Of a DNA stretch of 64,000 nucleotides, positions 17,134 through 25,154 are shown piece by piece. Position 1 is the stretch's first letter. Every line of letters starts with the position of its first letter. The notes beneath the pieces were generated by a model, which was not told where the DNA came from, made no database searches, and saw only the letters and a program-made list of their open reading frames with translations. The stretch lies in contig JAOAPB010000129.1 of assembly GCA_025462645.1 (NCBI GenBank), forward strand, positions 41,263 through 105,262. The letters are read 5' to 3'. This DNA comes from Edaphobacter sp. Its GTDB lineage: Bacteria > Acidobacteriota > Terriglobia > Terriglobales > Acidobacteriaceae. Made by a program: the position numbers and the translations under genes.

Positions 17134-18654
17134 TTACTGCAGCAGCTTCAATACATCCTGCTGCACGCTGTTGGCCTGCGAAAGCGCCGCGATGCCCGTC
17201 TGGCTCAGCACCTTGAACTTGGCCATGTCACTGGTTGCCTGGCCGTAGTTCGTCGCACGAACGCTGTTCTCGGCGGAGGTAAGGTTCACCGACTCCGAGC
17301 TCGCGACGTTCGATGCAGCATTGAGCTGGTTGATGTTGGCGCCAAGCGAACCGCGCTGATAGGCGACGTTCTGGATAGCGGTCGTCACCGTGGTCAGCAC
17401 AGTCGCCGCGGTGGAGGCGGACAAAGTCGCAACCCCGGCAGCCGTGAAGTCCGTGCCCACGCCCGCTGTGCTTCCAGCCGGCCCCGTATCCGACAATGTG
17501 GTGCCCGTAAAGCTCAGATTGCTAGACCCAGTCCCCGGCCCGGAGATCGTGAGCGCACCGCTGGTGGAGTTATAAGACGCGGTCACGCCGGCACCGCTGT
17601 ACGTTGTGTCCGCGTTGATCTGCGCAGCCAGTGCTGTACCGGTTGTGCCTGCGGCGACAGTGATGGCATGCGTAGCTCCGGCCCCCACAGCAACGCTAAG
17701 CGTTCCCGAGAGCGTATCCGTCGTCGATCCCAGTGTGATGGTTCCTGTAGACGGGGTGCCCGCAACGGCGGTAGTGGGAGTTGTCGGCGTCAGCGCACCG
17801 CCCGCGCCCGAGTCGGTGACGGTACCCGTGCCGAACACAAGGCTGCCCGAGCCGTTTGCAGGTCCCTTCAGCGTCAGAACCGCACCACTCAGCGAAGCCG
17901 AGATGCCGGCACCCTGGAAAGTCGTGTCGGCATTGATCTGCGCCGCCAGTGCTGTCAAAGAGGTGCCTGCCGTAATCGTAATGCTGTGCTGCGCTCCCGT
18001 TCCGACAGCAAGAGACAAGGCTCCCGATGCGGTGTCTGCAGCCGCCGTAAACGTCAGCGTGCTAGTGGACTGCGTACCAGCGCCGGATGTCGTCGCCGTT
18101 GGGTTGGTCACTGCCGACGAGGCGCCTGTCGGAGCCGATGTCCCGACGCTGCTGGCGCTGAGCTTTCCAACAACTTCGTTGAACGTCGTTGCGCCGGACG
18201 ACGTTCCGTCGCTAACGAACACCGCCTTTGCGGTATTGGTGAATACGCTGTTTCCATTGAAGTTGGTGGTAGATCCGATGTTGCCGATCTCCGTCAGAAT
18301 GTTCTGATATTCCTGGTTCGCCGAGCTGACCTGGCTGCTATTCAGCGTACTGTTGGCTGCTTCGGTCGCCAGGGTAACGGCGCGATTCAGCAGGTTGGTG
18401 ACCTGCGACAGGGCGCCATCCGCCGTCTGCAACAAGCCGACGCCGGCCGTTGCATTCTGAGCGGACTGCGTCAGAGCCGCGACGTTGGCGTGGAGACCGT
18501 CTGCCAATGCCAGGCCGGCTGCGTCGTCCGCGCCGCTGTTGATGCGCGATCCGGATGAGAGCTGCGTGAGAGTGTTCTGCAGACTGCTCTGAGTTTGATT
18601 CAGATTGTTCTGCGAATAGATTGCTGCGATATTGTTCAATACACCCAAGGACAT
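17134..18654 (-). CDS. fliC: Flagellin
   Basis: The start at 18,654 gives MSLGVLNNIAAIY and has AGGAG nine bases upstream; a GTG three codons earlier is less well placed. The 506-residue protein has the conserved N-terminal D0/D1 helices (SSLQNTLTQLSSGSRINSGA, DDAAGLALADGLHAN) and C-terminal D1/D0 (YQRGSLGANINQLNAASNV, VLSQTGIAALSQANSVQQ). The surface-exposed middle contains two tandem units of about 85 residues repeated at a 106-residue spacing. It is Gly/Ser/Thr/Ala-rich and contains no cysteine or tryptophan, as usual for flagellins. A near-perfect sigma-28 promoter lies upstream. Confidence 0.95.
   Translation of the reverse strand: MSLGVLNNIAAIYSQNNLNQTQSSLQNTLTQLSSGSRINSGADDAAGLALADGLHANVAALTQSAQNATAGVGLLQTADGALSQVTNLLNRAVTLATEAANSTLNSSQVSSANQEYQNILTEIGNIGSTTNFNGNSVFTNTAKAVFVSDGTSSGATTFNEVVGKLSASSVGTSAPTGASSAVTNPTATTSGAGTQSTSTLTFTAAADTASGALSLAVGTGAQHSITITAGTSLTALAAQINADTTFQGAGISASLSGAVLTLKGPANGSGSLVFGTGTVTDSGAGGALTPTTPTTAVAGTPSTGTITLGSTTDTLSGTLSVAVGAGATHAITVAAGTTGTALAAQINADTTYSGAGVTASYNSTSGALTISGPGTGSSNLSFTGTTLSDTGPAGSTAGVGTDFTAAGVATLSASTAATVLTTVTTAIQNVAYQRGSLGANINQLNAASNVASSESVNLTSAENSVRATNYGQATSDMAKFKVLSQTGIAALSQANSVQQDVLKLLQ
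17482..18057 (-). repeat. Two internal repeats in the flagellin variable region
   Basis: Copy A (17,800-18,057) and copy B (17,482-17,739) encode closely related units. Matching segments are ALSLAVGTGAQHSITITAGT versus TLSVAVGAGATHAITVAAGT, then LTALAAQINADTTFQGAGIS versus GTALAAQINADTTYSGAGVT. They resemble the flagellin IN motif region, which forms outer filament domains. The DNA copies are diverged enough that recent slippage is unlikely. Confidence 0.8.
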
Positions 18655-18788
18655 GGGAACCACTCCTGTACGACTCGATTTGACTTACCGCGCTGCCGGT
18701 CCCGGGTGCTGATCCGGAAGACTCAATAGGCTGAGTAGCCAGCCATGAGCTCCAGTTCACCTTGCGGACGGCTCCGCGTTCCCACACC

Positions 18789-18815
18789 TCATCGGCTCGG
18801 TCTTCGCTCACTTTA
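18789..18815 (-). promoter_or_regulatory. Sigma-28 (FliA) type promoter of fliC
   Basis: On the minus strand the sequence reads TAAA, then exactly 15 bases, then GCCGATGA. The textbook sigma-28 consensus is TAAA-N15-GCCGATAA, so only one base differs. It lies about 135 bases upstream of the chosen fliC start, leaving a long 5' leader. Confidence 0.75.
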
Positions 18816-18904
18816 GCGATCCACGGTACTTAGGTACTAACCGTCTATCTCCCCTATTGAGAGCAGCCTGGCAGCCGATGTGAGACATGAGAGGAACCCT
18901 TCCC

Positions 18905-19183
18905 ATGATCGAACTGACACGTCTGAACGGAGGCCGTCTCATCGTCAACTGCGACCTGATTAAACACGCCGAGGCTGCGCCCGACACTGTACTCACTCTG
19001 ATCACCGGCGAGAAGCTCGTCGTGCTTGAACCCTGCAGCGAAGTCTCGGAGCGCACTCTGCAATATCGTGCCCGTGTCATGCGCGCCGCATGGCCCGAGG
19101 CAGCAGCGTCACTCAGCGCGAAGAGCGCTCACGATGCCAAAGCGTCCCTCCGCGAGATCGAAGACGAATCGTCTCAGGAATAA
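18905..19183 (+). CDS. flbD: FlbD-family flagellar protein
   Basis: The start at 18,905 gives MIELTRLNGGRLIVNCDLI, the standard beginning of FlbD-family proteins. Upstream in-frame Met codons exist but lack family similarity. The 92-residue product continues TLITGEKLVVLEPCSEV, then has a charged helical tail. FlbD-family genes commonly precede motA in flagellar operons, and their exact role is poorly defined. This small protein is unrelated to the Caulobacter regulator of the same name. It is divergent from fliC and 38 bases before motA. Confidence 0.82.
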   Translation: MIELTRLNGGRLIVNCDLIKHAEAAPDTVLTLITGEKLVVLEPCSEVSERTLQYRARVMRAAWPEAAASLSAKSAHDAKASLREIEDESSQE

Positions 19184-19221
19184 GGCCAAAACAAACTCCC
19201 GCCCGGAAGAGGAAGTCTTAT

Positions 19222-19998
19222 ATGGATATCGCCAGTATCGGTGGCATCGCACTCGCCCTCATCGGTATTCTTGCCGGCATGATGGTCGAAGGCGGAAGCA
19301 TCTCCCAGATCACCCAACCCACCGCGGCGATGATCGTCATTGGGGGCACCGCAGGCGCAGTCATGCTGCAGTTTCCCATGAATATCTTCCTTGCCGCGTT
19401 GAAGCAGATAATGAGGATCTTCATCTCCACCCGAACCGATGAAGAGGCCATCCTGAACCAGCTGGTCAAGTTCGCCAACAAGGCGCGGAAGAGCGGAATC
19501 GTCTCTTTGGATCAGGATCTCTCCACCGTGGACGATCCCTTCTTCAAGCAGGCTCTGATGCTCGCCATTGACGGAACTGAGCCGAGCGAGGTGCGCAAGA
19601 TCATGCAGATGGAGCTCGACAACAAGGCTGAGATGGAGGAGAAGATCCCGCAGGTCTTCGAAGCCGCAGGCGGCTACTCCCCTACTGTGGGAATCATCGG
19701 CGCGGTGCTCGGCCTCATCCAGGTCATGCAGCACCTGGACAACATCGACGAGGTGGGCCGCGGCATCGCAGTCGCCTTCGTCGCCACCATCTACGGCGTA
19801 GCGCTGGCGAACCTCATCTGCCTTCCGGTAGCCGGCAAACTGAAGATCCGCCATCGCGAAGAGCAGATGGTCAAGGAGATGATGCTGGAAGGCGTGATCA
19901 GCATTCTTGAGGGCATGAACCCGCGCATGATCGAAACCAAGCTGCGAACCTTTCTCTTCGACAGCAAGCCATTAAAACCCGAAGAGGTCACTGCATGA
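19222..19998 (+). CDS. motA: Flagellar motor stator protein MotA
   Basis: The start at 19,222 gives MDIASIGGIALALIGILAGM, a first membrane helix, with GGAAG upstream. The 258-residue length matches MotA. Four membrane segments are visible, including PTAAMIVIGGTAGAVMLQ and YSPTVGIIGAVLGLIQVM, whose prolines are conserved in proton channels. A large cytoplasmic loop carries charged residues (EEAILNQLVKFANKARKSG) that contact the rotor. The stop overlaps the motB start (ATGA at 19,995), so the two stator subunits are translationally coupled. Confidence 0.95.
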   Translation: MDIASIGGIALALIGILAGMMVEGGSISQITQPTAAMIVIGGTAGAVMLQFPMNIFLAALKQIMRIFISTRTDEEAILNQLVKFANKARKSGIVSLDQDLSTVDDPFFKQALMLAIDGTEPSEVRKIMQMELDNKAEMEEKIPQVFEAAGGYSPTVGIIGAVLGLIQVMQHLDNIDEVGRGIAVAFVATIYGVALANLICLPVAGKLKIRHREEQMVKEMMLEGVISILEGMNPRMIETKLRTFLFDSKPLKPEEVTA

Positions 19999-20750
19999 GT
20001 CGCAAAAAAAAACACGAGCACGTCAATCACGAGCGCTGGCTGGTCTCCTACGCGGACTTCATCACACTGCTCTTCGCATTTTTCGTCGTGCTCTTCGCCT
20101 CGAGCCAGTCGGACAAGAAGAAGCAGGTTCAGATCGCCGCTGCCATGCAGACGGCCTTTACTCCGCTCGGGATCTTTGAGGCTCATTCGAAGAAACCTCC
20201 CCTTGCCGAGGGAAACAACGCTGCAACGAACGCCACCCCAGCCGCTCTCCCACTTCCGCTCCCCTCCGTCAGAGAAGAGACGGCCGAGGAGACCGAAGAG
20301 CATCTCAACAAGCTGCTCGCTGCCCAGGTAGCAGCCGGGCAGATCCCTCCCGGCAGCGTAACCATGCACATCACCCCAGAAGGCCTGGTCATCTCCCTGC
20401 ACGAGGCTGGCTTCTTCCCTTCCGGCTCAGCGGAGATTCGCGCCTCCTCGATCCCAACGCTCTCAAGCATCGCCGCCACCTTGCCGCAGGGTCCCACGCG
20501 CGTCGAAGGCCACACCGACAACGTGCCGATCCACACCGCCCAGTTCCCCACTAACTGGGAGCTCTCCACCGCGCGCGCAACTGTCATCGCGCGTCTGCTC
20601 CTCGAACGAGGCGCCATCGACCCCGCAGATCTGTCAGCCGCAGGCTACGCCGAATTTCATCCCGCAGCCGACAACGCAACCGAGCCCGGCCGCACCCAGA
20701 ACCGCCGCGTGGACATCATCCTTTTGCGACACCGAGCACCTTCACAATAA
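19995..20750 (+). CDS. motB: Flagellar motor stator protein MotB
   Basis: The 251-residue protein has the MotB layout. A short basic N-terminus (MSRKKKHEHVNHERW) is followed by one membrane helix with the essential Asp (VSYADFITLLFAFFVVLFA). A linker leads to a C-terminal OmpA-like peptidoglycan-binding domain (RVEGHTDNVPI, NWELSTARATVIARLL, NRRVDIILL). It anchors the stator to the cell wall and conducts protons with MotA. The final 35 bases overlap the 3' end of the convergent yjbQ gene. Confidence 0.95.
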   Translation: MSRKKKHEHVNHERWLVSYADFITLLFAFFVVLFASSQSDKKKQVQIAAAMQTAFTPLGIFEAHSKKPPLAEGNNAATNATPAALPLPLPSVREETAEETEEHLNKLLAAQVAAGQIPPGSVTMHITPEGLVISLHEAGFFPSGSAEIRASSIPTLSSIAATLPQGPTRVEGHTDNVPIHTAQFPTNWELSTARATVIARLLLERGAIDPADLSAAGYAEFHPAADNATEPGRTQNRRVDIILLRHRAPSQ

Positions 20751-21147
20751 CCCGCTTGCGCCGCCTGCCATCGAACTCCGCATAGAAGACCCGCTGCCAC
20801 GTCCCCAGATCCAGACTGCCTTTGGTAACCGGCAAAGTCGTCTCATGGTGCAATAGCAGAGCCTTCAGATGCGCATCGGCATTATCCTCACCCGTCCGAT
20901 GGTGCTTGTACCCCGGCAGGGACGGCGCCAGCTTCTCCAACCACGTCCCGATATCCTCGATCAGCCCATCCTCGTTGTCGTTCACGTAGATGGCTGCCGT
21001 GATGTGCATCGGCGATACAAAACAAAGCCCATCGTCGACGCCGCTGCGCTGTACGATCTCCTCTACCTGCGGAGTGATATGCACCATCTCATATCGCTCT
21101 TCCGTGTTGAAGATCAGATATTCGGTATACGCCTTCATCGTTGACAT
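20716..21147 (-). CDS. YjbQ family protein
   Basis: The ATG at 21,147 is preceded by AAGGAGAG six bases upstream, so I prefer it over a longer frame at 21,168. The 143-residue product carries the UPF0047 signature: MHITAAIYVNDNEDGL, HHRTGEDNADAHLKALLL and LDLGTWQRVFYAEFDG. Conserved His and Glu residues suggest a metal or phosphate site. Weak thiamin-phosphate synthase activity has been reported for the family, but its physiological role is unclear. It converges with motB and overlaps its 3' end. Confidence 0.88.
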   Translation of the reverse strand: MSTMKAYTEYLIFNTEERYEMVHITPQVEEIVQRSGVDDGLCFVSPMHITAAIYVNDNEDGLIEDIGTWLEKLAPSLPGYKHHRTGEDNADAHLKALLLHHETTLPVTKGSLDLGTWQRVFYAEFDGRRRKRVIVKVLGVAKG

Positions 21148-21240
21148 CGTTACTCTCCTTTTCGCCATCCCTCGTCGGAGCGTAGCCCTCGTACACCTTC
21201 GGCTCTCGCGGCAATCAATGAAAGGTATATCAATAGAAGC

Positions 21241-21885
21241 ATGACGATCTACATCGCCACGACCAACCCCGGCAAGCTACGCGACTTCACCGCCGCCGCG
21301 CCGCAGCGCATCTCGATGACGACCTTACCGGGCTTGAAGGAGATAGCACCTCCCATTGAAGACCAACCCACCTTCGAGGGCAACGCCCGCCTCAAGGCCC
21401 TCTACTACTCACATCATGCTCCTGGCCAGATCGTCGTGGCCGACGACTCCGGCCTCGAGGTAGACGCCCTCGATGGAGCCCCCGGTGTCCGCTCCGCACG
21501 CTACGCCGACGACGCAGGCTACCCTGGCCCCCCCGACACAACCCTCGATGACCGCAATAACCTCTGCCTCCTCGAGGCTCTCCGCAACACACCGGAAGCC
21601 CACCGCCAAGCCCGCTACCACTGCGTCCTCGCCGCAGCCTGTAATGGAGAGATCCTTGCCCTCGGCGACGCAGCCGTCGAAGGCCAGATCCTCACCGCCC
21701 CTCGGGGAGCCCAGGGCTTCGGCTACGATCCACTCTTCTACCTGCCCCAATACCACCGCACCATGGCCGAGCTTGATGCTACAGCCAAGCTCGCCTTCAG
21801 CCATCGCGGACGCGCGCTCGACTCGCTCCTCATCGCTCTTCTGCCCCTCCTTCCCTCAGACCACGAGCGCTCACATGCGACTTAA
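21241..21885 (+). CDS. rdgB: XTP/dITP diphosphatase (RdgB/HAM1)
   Basis: The protein has 214 residues with the HAM1 landmarks: TTNPGKLRDF at the N-terminus, VADDSGLEVDALDGAPGVRS in the middle, and GAQGFGYDPLFYLP with FSHRGRAL toward the end. The enzyme hydrolyses non-canonical purine triphosphates (ITP, dITP, XTP) to the monophosphate and pyrophosphate, keeping them out of DNA and RNA. It normally acts as a cytoplasmic homodimer with Mg2+. It is transcribed alone from the gap next to yjbQ. Confidence 0.93.
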   Translation: MTIYIATTNPGKLRDFTAAAPQRISMTTLPGLKEIAPPIEDQPTFEGNARLKALYYSHHAPGQIVVADDSGLEVDALDGAPGVRSARYADDAGYPGPPDTTLDDRNNLCLLEALRNTPEAHRQARYHCVLAAACNGEILALGDAAVEGQILTAPRGAQGFGYDPLFYLPQYHRTMAELDATAKLAFSHRGRALDSLLIALLPLLPSDHERSHAT

Positions 21886-22030
21886 TCGCACAAGAACATC
21901 GATAATCGCACAAAGAATCGCAGTTTCCTTGACGGTAGTAAGACCGGAGCGGAATAATCTCGTTGCTGCACTTAATTAACATCGCCATTAACATCGCCGC
22001 AGTGCACCCAACATGATCTAAGGAGTCCCC

Positions 22031-22834
22031 ATGGCCACAGCCACATCGCCAGCACCACCTGCCGCGCCACAGTTACACGGCGTGCAACCGCTCCGCGCCG
22101 GCGAGGGGAACTCTTTTCTATGGCGCAGGTTGCACTCGCTCAGCGGCATCATCCCCATCGGCGCCTTCCTGGTCGAACACATCGTCTCCAACTTCGAGAC
22201 CATCAACGGCCCCCTCGCCTACGCCCAGCAGGTCAAGTTCCTCAACAGTCTGCCGCTCGTCCGCGTGCTGGAGTGGACCTTCATCTTCATCCCACTCGCC
22301 TTCCACGCCCTTTATGGCGTCTTCATCGCCTTCCGCGGCCGCACTAACGTCAACGTCTACCCCTGGGCCGGCAACTGGATGTACGTCTCCCAACGCATTA
22401 CCGGGCTCATCGCCTTCGCCTACATCATTCAACACGTCTTGCGTCAGCGCTTCATGGGTGTCAGCCTCCCGGAGAACCCCGGCGCGGCCTTCGCCAAGGT
22501 ACAACATGAACTAGCCAATCCCTGGATGCTCGCCATCTACGTCATCGCTATGATCGCCACCACCTGGCACTTCGCCTACGGCATCTGGCTCTTCGCCGCC
22601 AAGTGGGGCATTACCCCCGGCGACCGTGCGCGCAAACGCTTCGGCTACGTCTGCGGAGCCTTCGGCGCGGTTCTCTGCATCATGGGTCTGGTCAGCATCT
22701 ATGCCGTCGTCTACAAATACCCCAACGCGCCCGAGAATGTTATGCCCTCGCAACCTGCAGGCGTCGTCCTCCCCGCACCCGAGACGCCACCTCCCGGTTC
22801 AACCAATCCGGACCCGTCGTCTTTGCAGAAGTAG
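22031..22834 (+). CDS. sdhC: Succinate dehydrogenase cytochrome b subunit
   Basis: The 267-residue protein starts at an ATG six bases after AAGGAGT. It has five membrane segments as in Bacillus-type diheme cytochrome b558. Histidines positioned to bind the two haems lie in LWRRLHSLSG, LVEHIVSNF, PLAFHALYG, YIIQHVLRQ and TTWHFAYGIW. A Pro-rich C-terminal tail (APETPPPGSTNPD) is unusual but harmless. It anchors SdhA and SdhB to the membrane and passes electrons to quinone. It is first of the sdhC-sdhA-sdhB series; two palindromes separate it from sdhA. Confidence 0.92.
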   Translation: MATATSPAPPAAPQLHGVQPLRAGEGNSFLWRRLHSLSGIIPIGAFLVEHIVSNFETINGPLAYAQQVKFLNSLPLVRVLEWTFIFIPLAFHALYGVFIAFRGRTNVNVYPWAGNWMYVSQRITGLIAFAYIIQHVLRQRFMGVSLPENPGAAFAKVQHELANPWMLAIYVIAMIATTWHFAYGIWLFAAKWGITPGDRARKRFGYVCGAFGAVLCIMGLVSIYAVVYKYPNAPENVMPSQPAGVVLPAPETPPPGSTNPDPSSLQK

Positions 22835-22890
22835 CCGTCCTTCGTGATGAGCAGAGTTTCAAACCCGAAGTAGTTGTCCTCGGGATTAGC

Positions 22891-22942
22891 AGTGGGCTTC
22901 AGCCCACTGAAGTTGAGCTGATAACTAAGGGGCTTTAGCCCC
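22891..22942. repeat. Two REP-like palindromes between sdhC and sdhA
   Basis: AGTGGGCT-TC-AGCCCACT at 22,891-22,908 and GGGGCT-TT-AGCCCC at 22,929-22,942 are perfect short stems with two-base loops. They share the core GGGCT/AGCCC. Paired palindromes like this are repeated in intergenic spaces of many Acidobacteria. Confidence 0.65.
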
Positions 22943-22985
22943 GGGCCTTCTCCGCTATACGAGAAAGGCTGAGAGGATCGACAGA

Positions 22986-24761
22986 ATGGCAGCAGCAACT
23001 CCACGCATCATCGTTGTAGGCGGAGGCCTCGCCGGCCTAGCCGCCGTCATCAAGATCGCCGAAGCCGGCGGCAAAGTCGACCTCTTCTCCATCGTTCCGG
23101 TCAAGCGCTCGCATTCCGTCTGCGCCCAGGGCGGCATCAACGCCGCCAAAAACCTCAAGGGCGAGGGCGACGACGTCTTCAAGCACTTCGACGACACCAT
23201 CTACGGCGGCGACTTCCTCGCCAACCAGACCCCCGTCAAGAACATGACAGCTCAAGGGCCAGCCATCATCGACCTGCTCGACCGCATGGGCGTCCCCTTC
23301 AATCGCACCCCCGAGGGCTTGCTCGACTTCCGGCGCTTCGGAGGCACCCTCTACCACCGCACCGCCTTCGCTGGAGCCACTACCGGCCAGCAGCTCCTCT
23401 ACGCCCTCGACGAGCAGGTCCGCCGCTACGAGTCCGAGGGCAAGGTCACCAAGTACGAAGGCTGGGAGTTCCTCTCCGCCGTCCTCGACTCCAAGGGAGC
23501 CTGCCGCGGCATCACTGCCATGGATCTCCGCAGCATGGAGGTCCGCACCTTCCCCGCCGATGCCATCATCGTCTGCACCGGCGGCAACGGAGCCATCTTC
23601 GGGAAATCCACCAACTCCGTCGTCTGCACCGGCAGCGCGCAGTCTGCCCTCTACCAGCAGGGTGCCTTCTACGCCAACGGCGAGTTCATCCAGGTCCACC
23701 CCACCGCCATCCCCGGCGAAGACAAGCTCCGCCTCATGTCCGAGTCCGCCCGCGGCGAAGGCGGCCGCGTCTGGGTCCCCAGGGACAAGAACGACAAGCG
23801 CGCAGCGCAATCGATCCCCGAAGGCGACCGCTGGTACTTCCTCGAGGAGTGGTACCCCAAGTACGGCAACCTCGTCCCTCGCGACGTCGCCACCCGGGCA
23901 ATATTTAAAGTGGTGTACGAGCATGGCATGGGCATCGACGGCCAGCCCATGGTCTACCTCGACGTCTCCCACCTTTCGCCGGAGCGACAGCACAAGCTCG
24001 AAGGCATCCTCGAGATCTACGAGAAGTTCGTAGGCGACGACCCGCGCAAGGTCCCCATGAAGATCTTCCCCGGCATGCACTACACCATGGGCGGCCTCTG
24101 GGTCGACTTCAACCAGCAGACCAACATCCCCGGAGTCTTCGCCGCCGGCGAGGCCGACTACTCCATCCACGGTGCCAACCGCCTCGGTGCCAACTCCCTG
24201 CTCTCCTGCATCTACGGAGGCTTCGTCGCCGGCCCTCAGGCCATGCAGTACGCGAACTCCCTCCCCGCGCAGGAAGGCGACGGTGGTCACGCCGCCGAGC
24301 TCCAGCGCCAGAAGGAGTACAACAACGTCCTCCTCAACAACCCCGGCACCGAGAACCCCTTCAAGCTCTGGCGTGAGCTCGGCGAAACCATGACCAAGCA
24401 CGCCACCATCATTCGTTACAACGCAGGGCTCGCGGAGGCCGACGCCAAGATCGTTGAGCTGCAGGCTCGCTACCGCAACATCAATCTCTCGGACAAGAGC
24501 CAGTGGGCCAACACCAGCTTCGCCTTCGCCCGCCAGCTCTACAACATGCTCGAACTCGCTCGCGTCATCGTGCAAGGCGCAAAGCTCCGCGATGAGTCCC
24601 GCGGAGCCCACTACAAACCCGACTTCCCAGAGCGCAACGACGAGAAGTTCCTCAAGACCACCAAGGCCAGCTTCGACGGCAACGCACCCAAGTTCGAGTT
24701 TGAAGACGTTGATATTAGCCACATCAAACCGCGACCGCGCCGCTACGACGCCACCGCATAA
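22986..24761 (+). CDS. sdhA: Succinate dehydrogenase flavoprotein subunit
   Basis: The protein has 591 residues. The FAD-binding start is IIVVGGGLAGLAAVIKIAEA, and the His that binds FAD covalently lies in RSHSVCAQGGINAA. Catalytic segments are FGGTLYHRTAFAG, LMSESARGEGGRVWV (active-site Arg) and IHGANRLGANSLLS. The length and motifs fit a Bacillus-type SdhA rather than the E. coli type. It oxidises succinate to fumarate in the TCA cycle at the inner face of the membrane. A very long frame exists on the opposite strand; it is a by-product of the high third-position C content. Confidence 0.96.
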   Translation: MAAATPRIIVVGGGLAGLAAVIKIAEAGGKVDLFSIVPVKRSHSVCAQGGINAAKNLKGEGDDVFKHFDDTIYGGDFLANQTPVKNMTAQGPAIIDLLDRMGVPFNRTPEGLLDFRRFGGTLYHRTAFAGATTGQQLLYALDEQVRRYESEGKVTKYEGWEFLSAVLDSKGACRGITAMDLRSMEVRTFPADAIIVCTGGNGAIFGKSTNSVVCTGSAQSALYQQGAFYANGEFIQVHPTAIPGEDKLRLMSESARGEGGRVWVPRDKNDKRAAQSIPEGDRWYFLEEWYPKYGNLVPRDVATRAIFKVVYEHGMGIDGQPMVYLDVSHLSPERQHKLEGILEIYEKFVGDDPRKVPMKIFPGMHYTMGGLWVDFNQQTNIPGVFAAGEADYSIHGANRLGANSLLSCIYGGFVAGPQAMQYANSLPAQEGDGGHAAELQRQKEYNNVLLNNPGTENPFKLWRELGETMTKHATIIRYNAGLAEADAKIVELQARYRNINLSDKSQWANTSFAFARQLYNMLELARVIVQGAKLRDESRGAHYKPDFPERNDEKFLKTTKASFDGNAPKFEFEDVDISHIKPRPRRYDATA

Positions 24762-24868
24762 GCCCACATGAATTACATGAACGCGATTATCATTCCGGTC
24801 GGGAGCAAAGCGAAGTCAGTCGACCTCGCCTCGCTCAAGTCATCACTTAACCCGAGGGAGGACCACCA

Positions 24869-25027
24869 ATGTCCCGAATCGCCGAAATCCAAACCGTCCC
24901 GCTCGCGCTGGCCGCGAACGCAATCGTCGTGCCTATTGACAAGCACATCAACCTCTTCTACACCGGACTTGCGATTATCTTCGCCTGCGTCATGGCCTAC
25001 ATGTTCTTCTCCAAGAAGCGCCCATAA
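24869..25027 (+). CDS. 52-residue single-pass membrane protein between sdhA and sdhB
   Basis: An ATG at 24,869 follows GGGAGGA with a spacing of six to seven bases, the best ribosome site in this gap. The product starts MSRIAEIQTVPLALAANAIV, has one clear membrane helix (LFYTGLAIIFACVMAYMFF) and ends in the basic KKRP. It uses a different frame from its surroundings and keeps the C-ending codon style of the sdh genes. No known family was recognised. Its position inside the operon suggests a small accessory or assembly peptide of succinate dehydrogenase, but this is inference. Confidence 0.6.
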   Translation: MSRIAEIQTVPLALAANAIVVPIDKHINLFYTGLAIIFACVMAYMFFSKKRP

Positions 25028-25126
25028 CCGGAAGAGCCTACAACATCAGGCGCATCATCCCACGCGCTCGGAAACTACGCCGCACCTCTGCGCGGGCAAC
25101 TAATATACTTCGTCAAACGATAGCAA

Positions 25127-25140
25127 AGGGGCTAGCCCCT
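25127..25140. repeat. REP-like palindrome before sdhB
   Basis: AGGGGCTAGCCCCT is a perfect 14-base palindrome with the same GGGGCT/AGCCCC core as the pair at 22,891-22,942. It lies 15 bases before the sdhB start. Confidence 0.55.
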
Positions 25141-25154
25141 GAGGGCAAAACTAA

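Noticed and set aside
23037..24767. A 576-codon open frame antisense to sdhA
   Set aside because: It mirrors the sdhA codons exactly and has a Val/Gly/Glu/Asp-rich composition caused by the high third-position GC of sdhA. No domain is visible.
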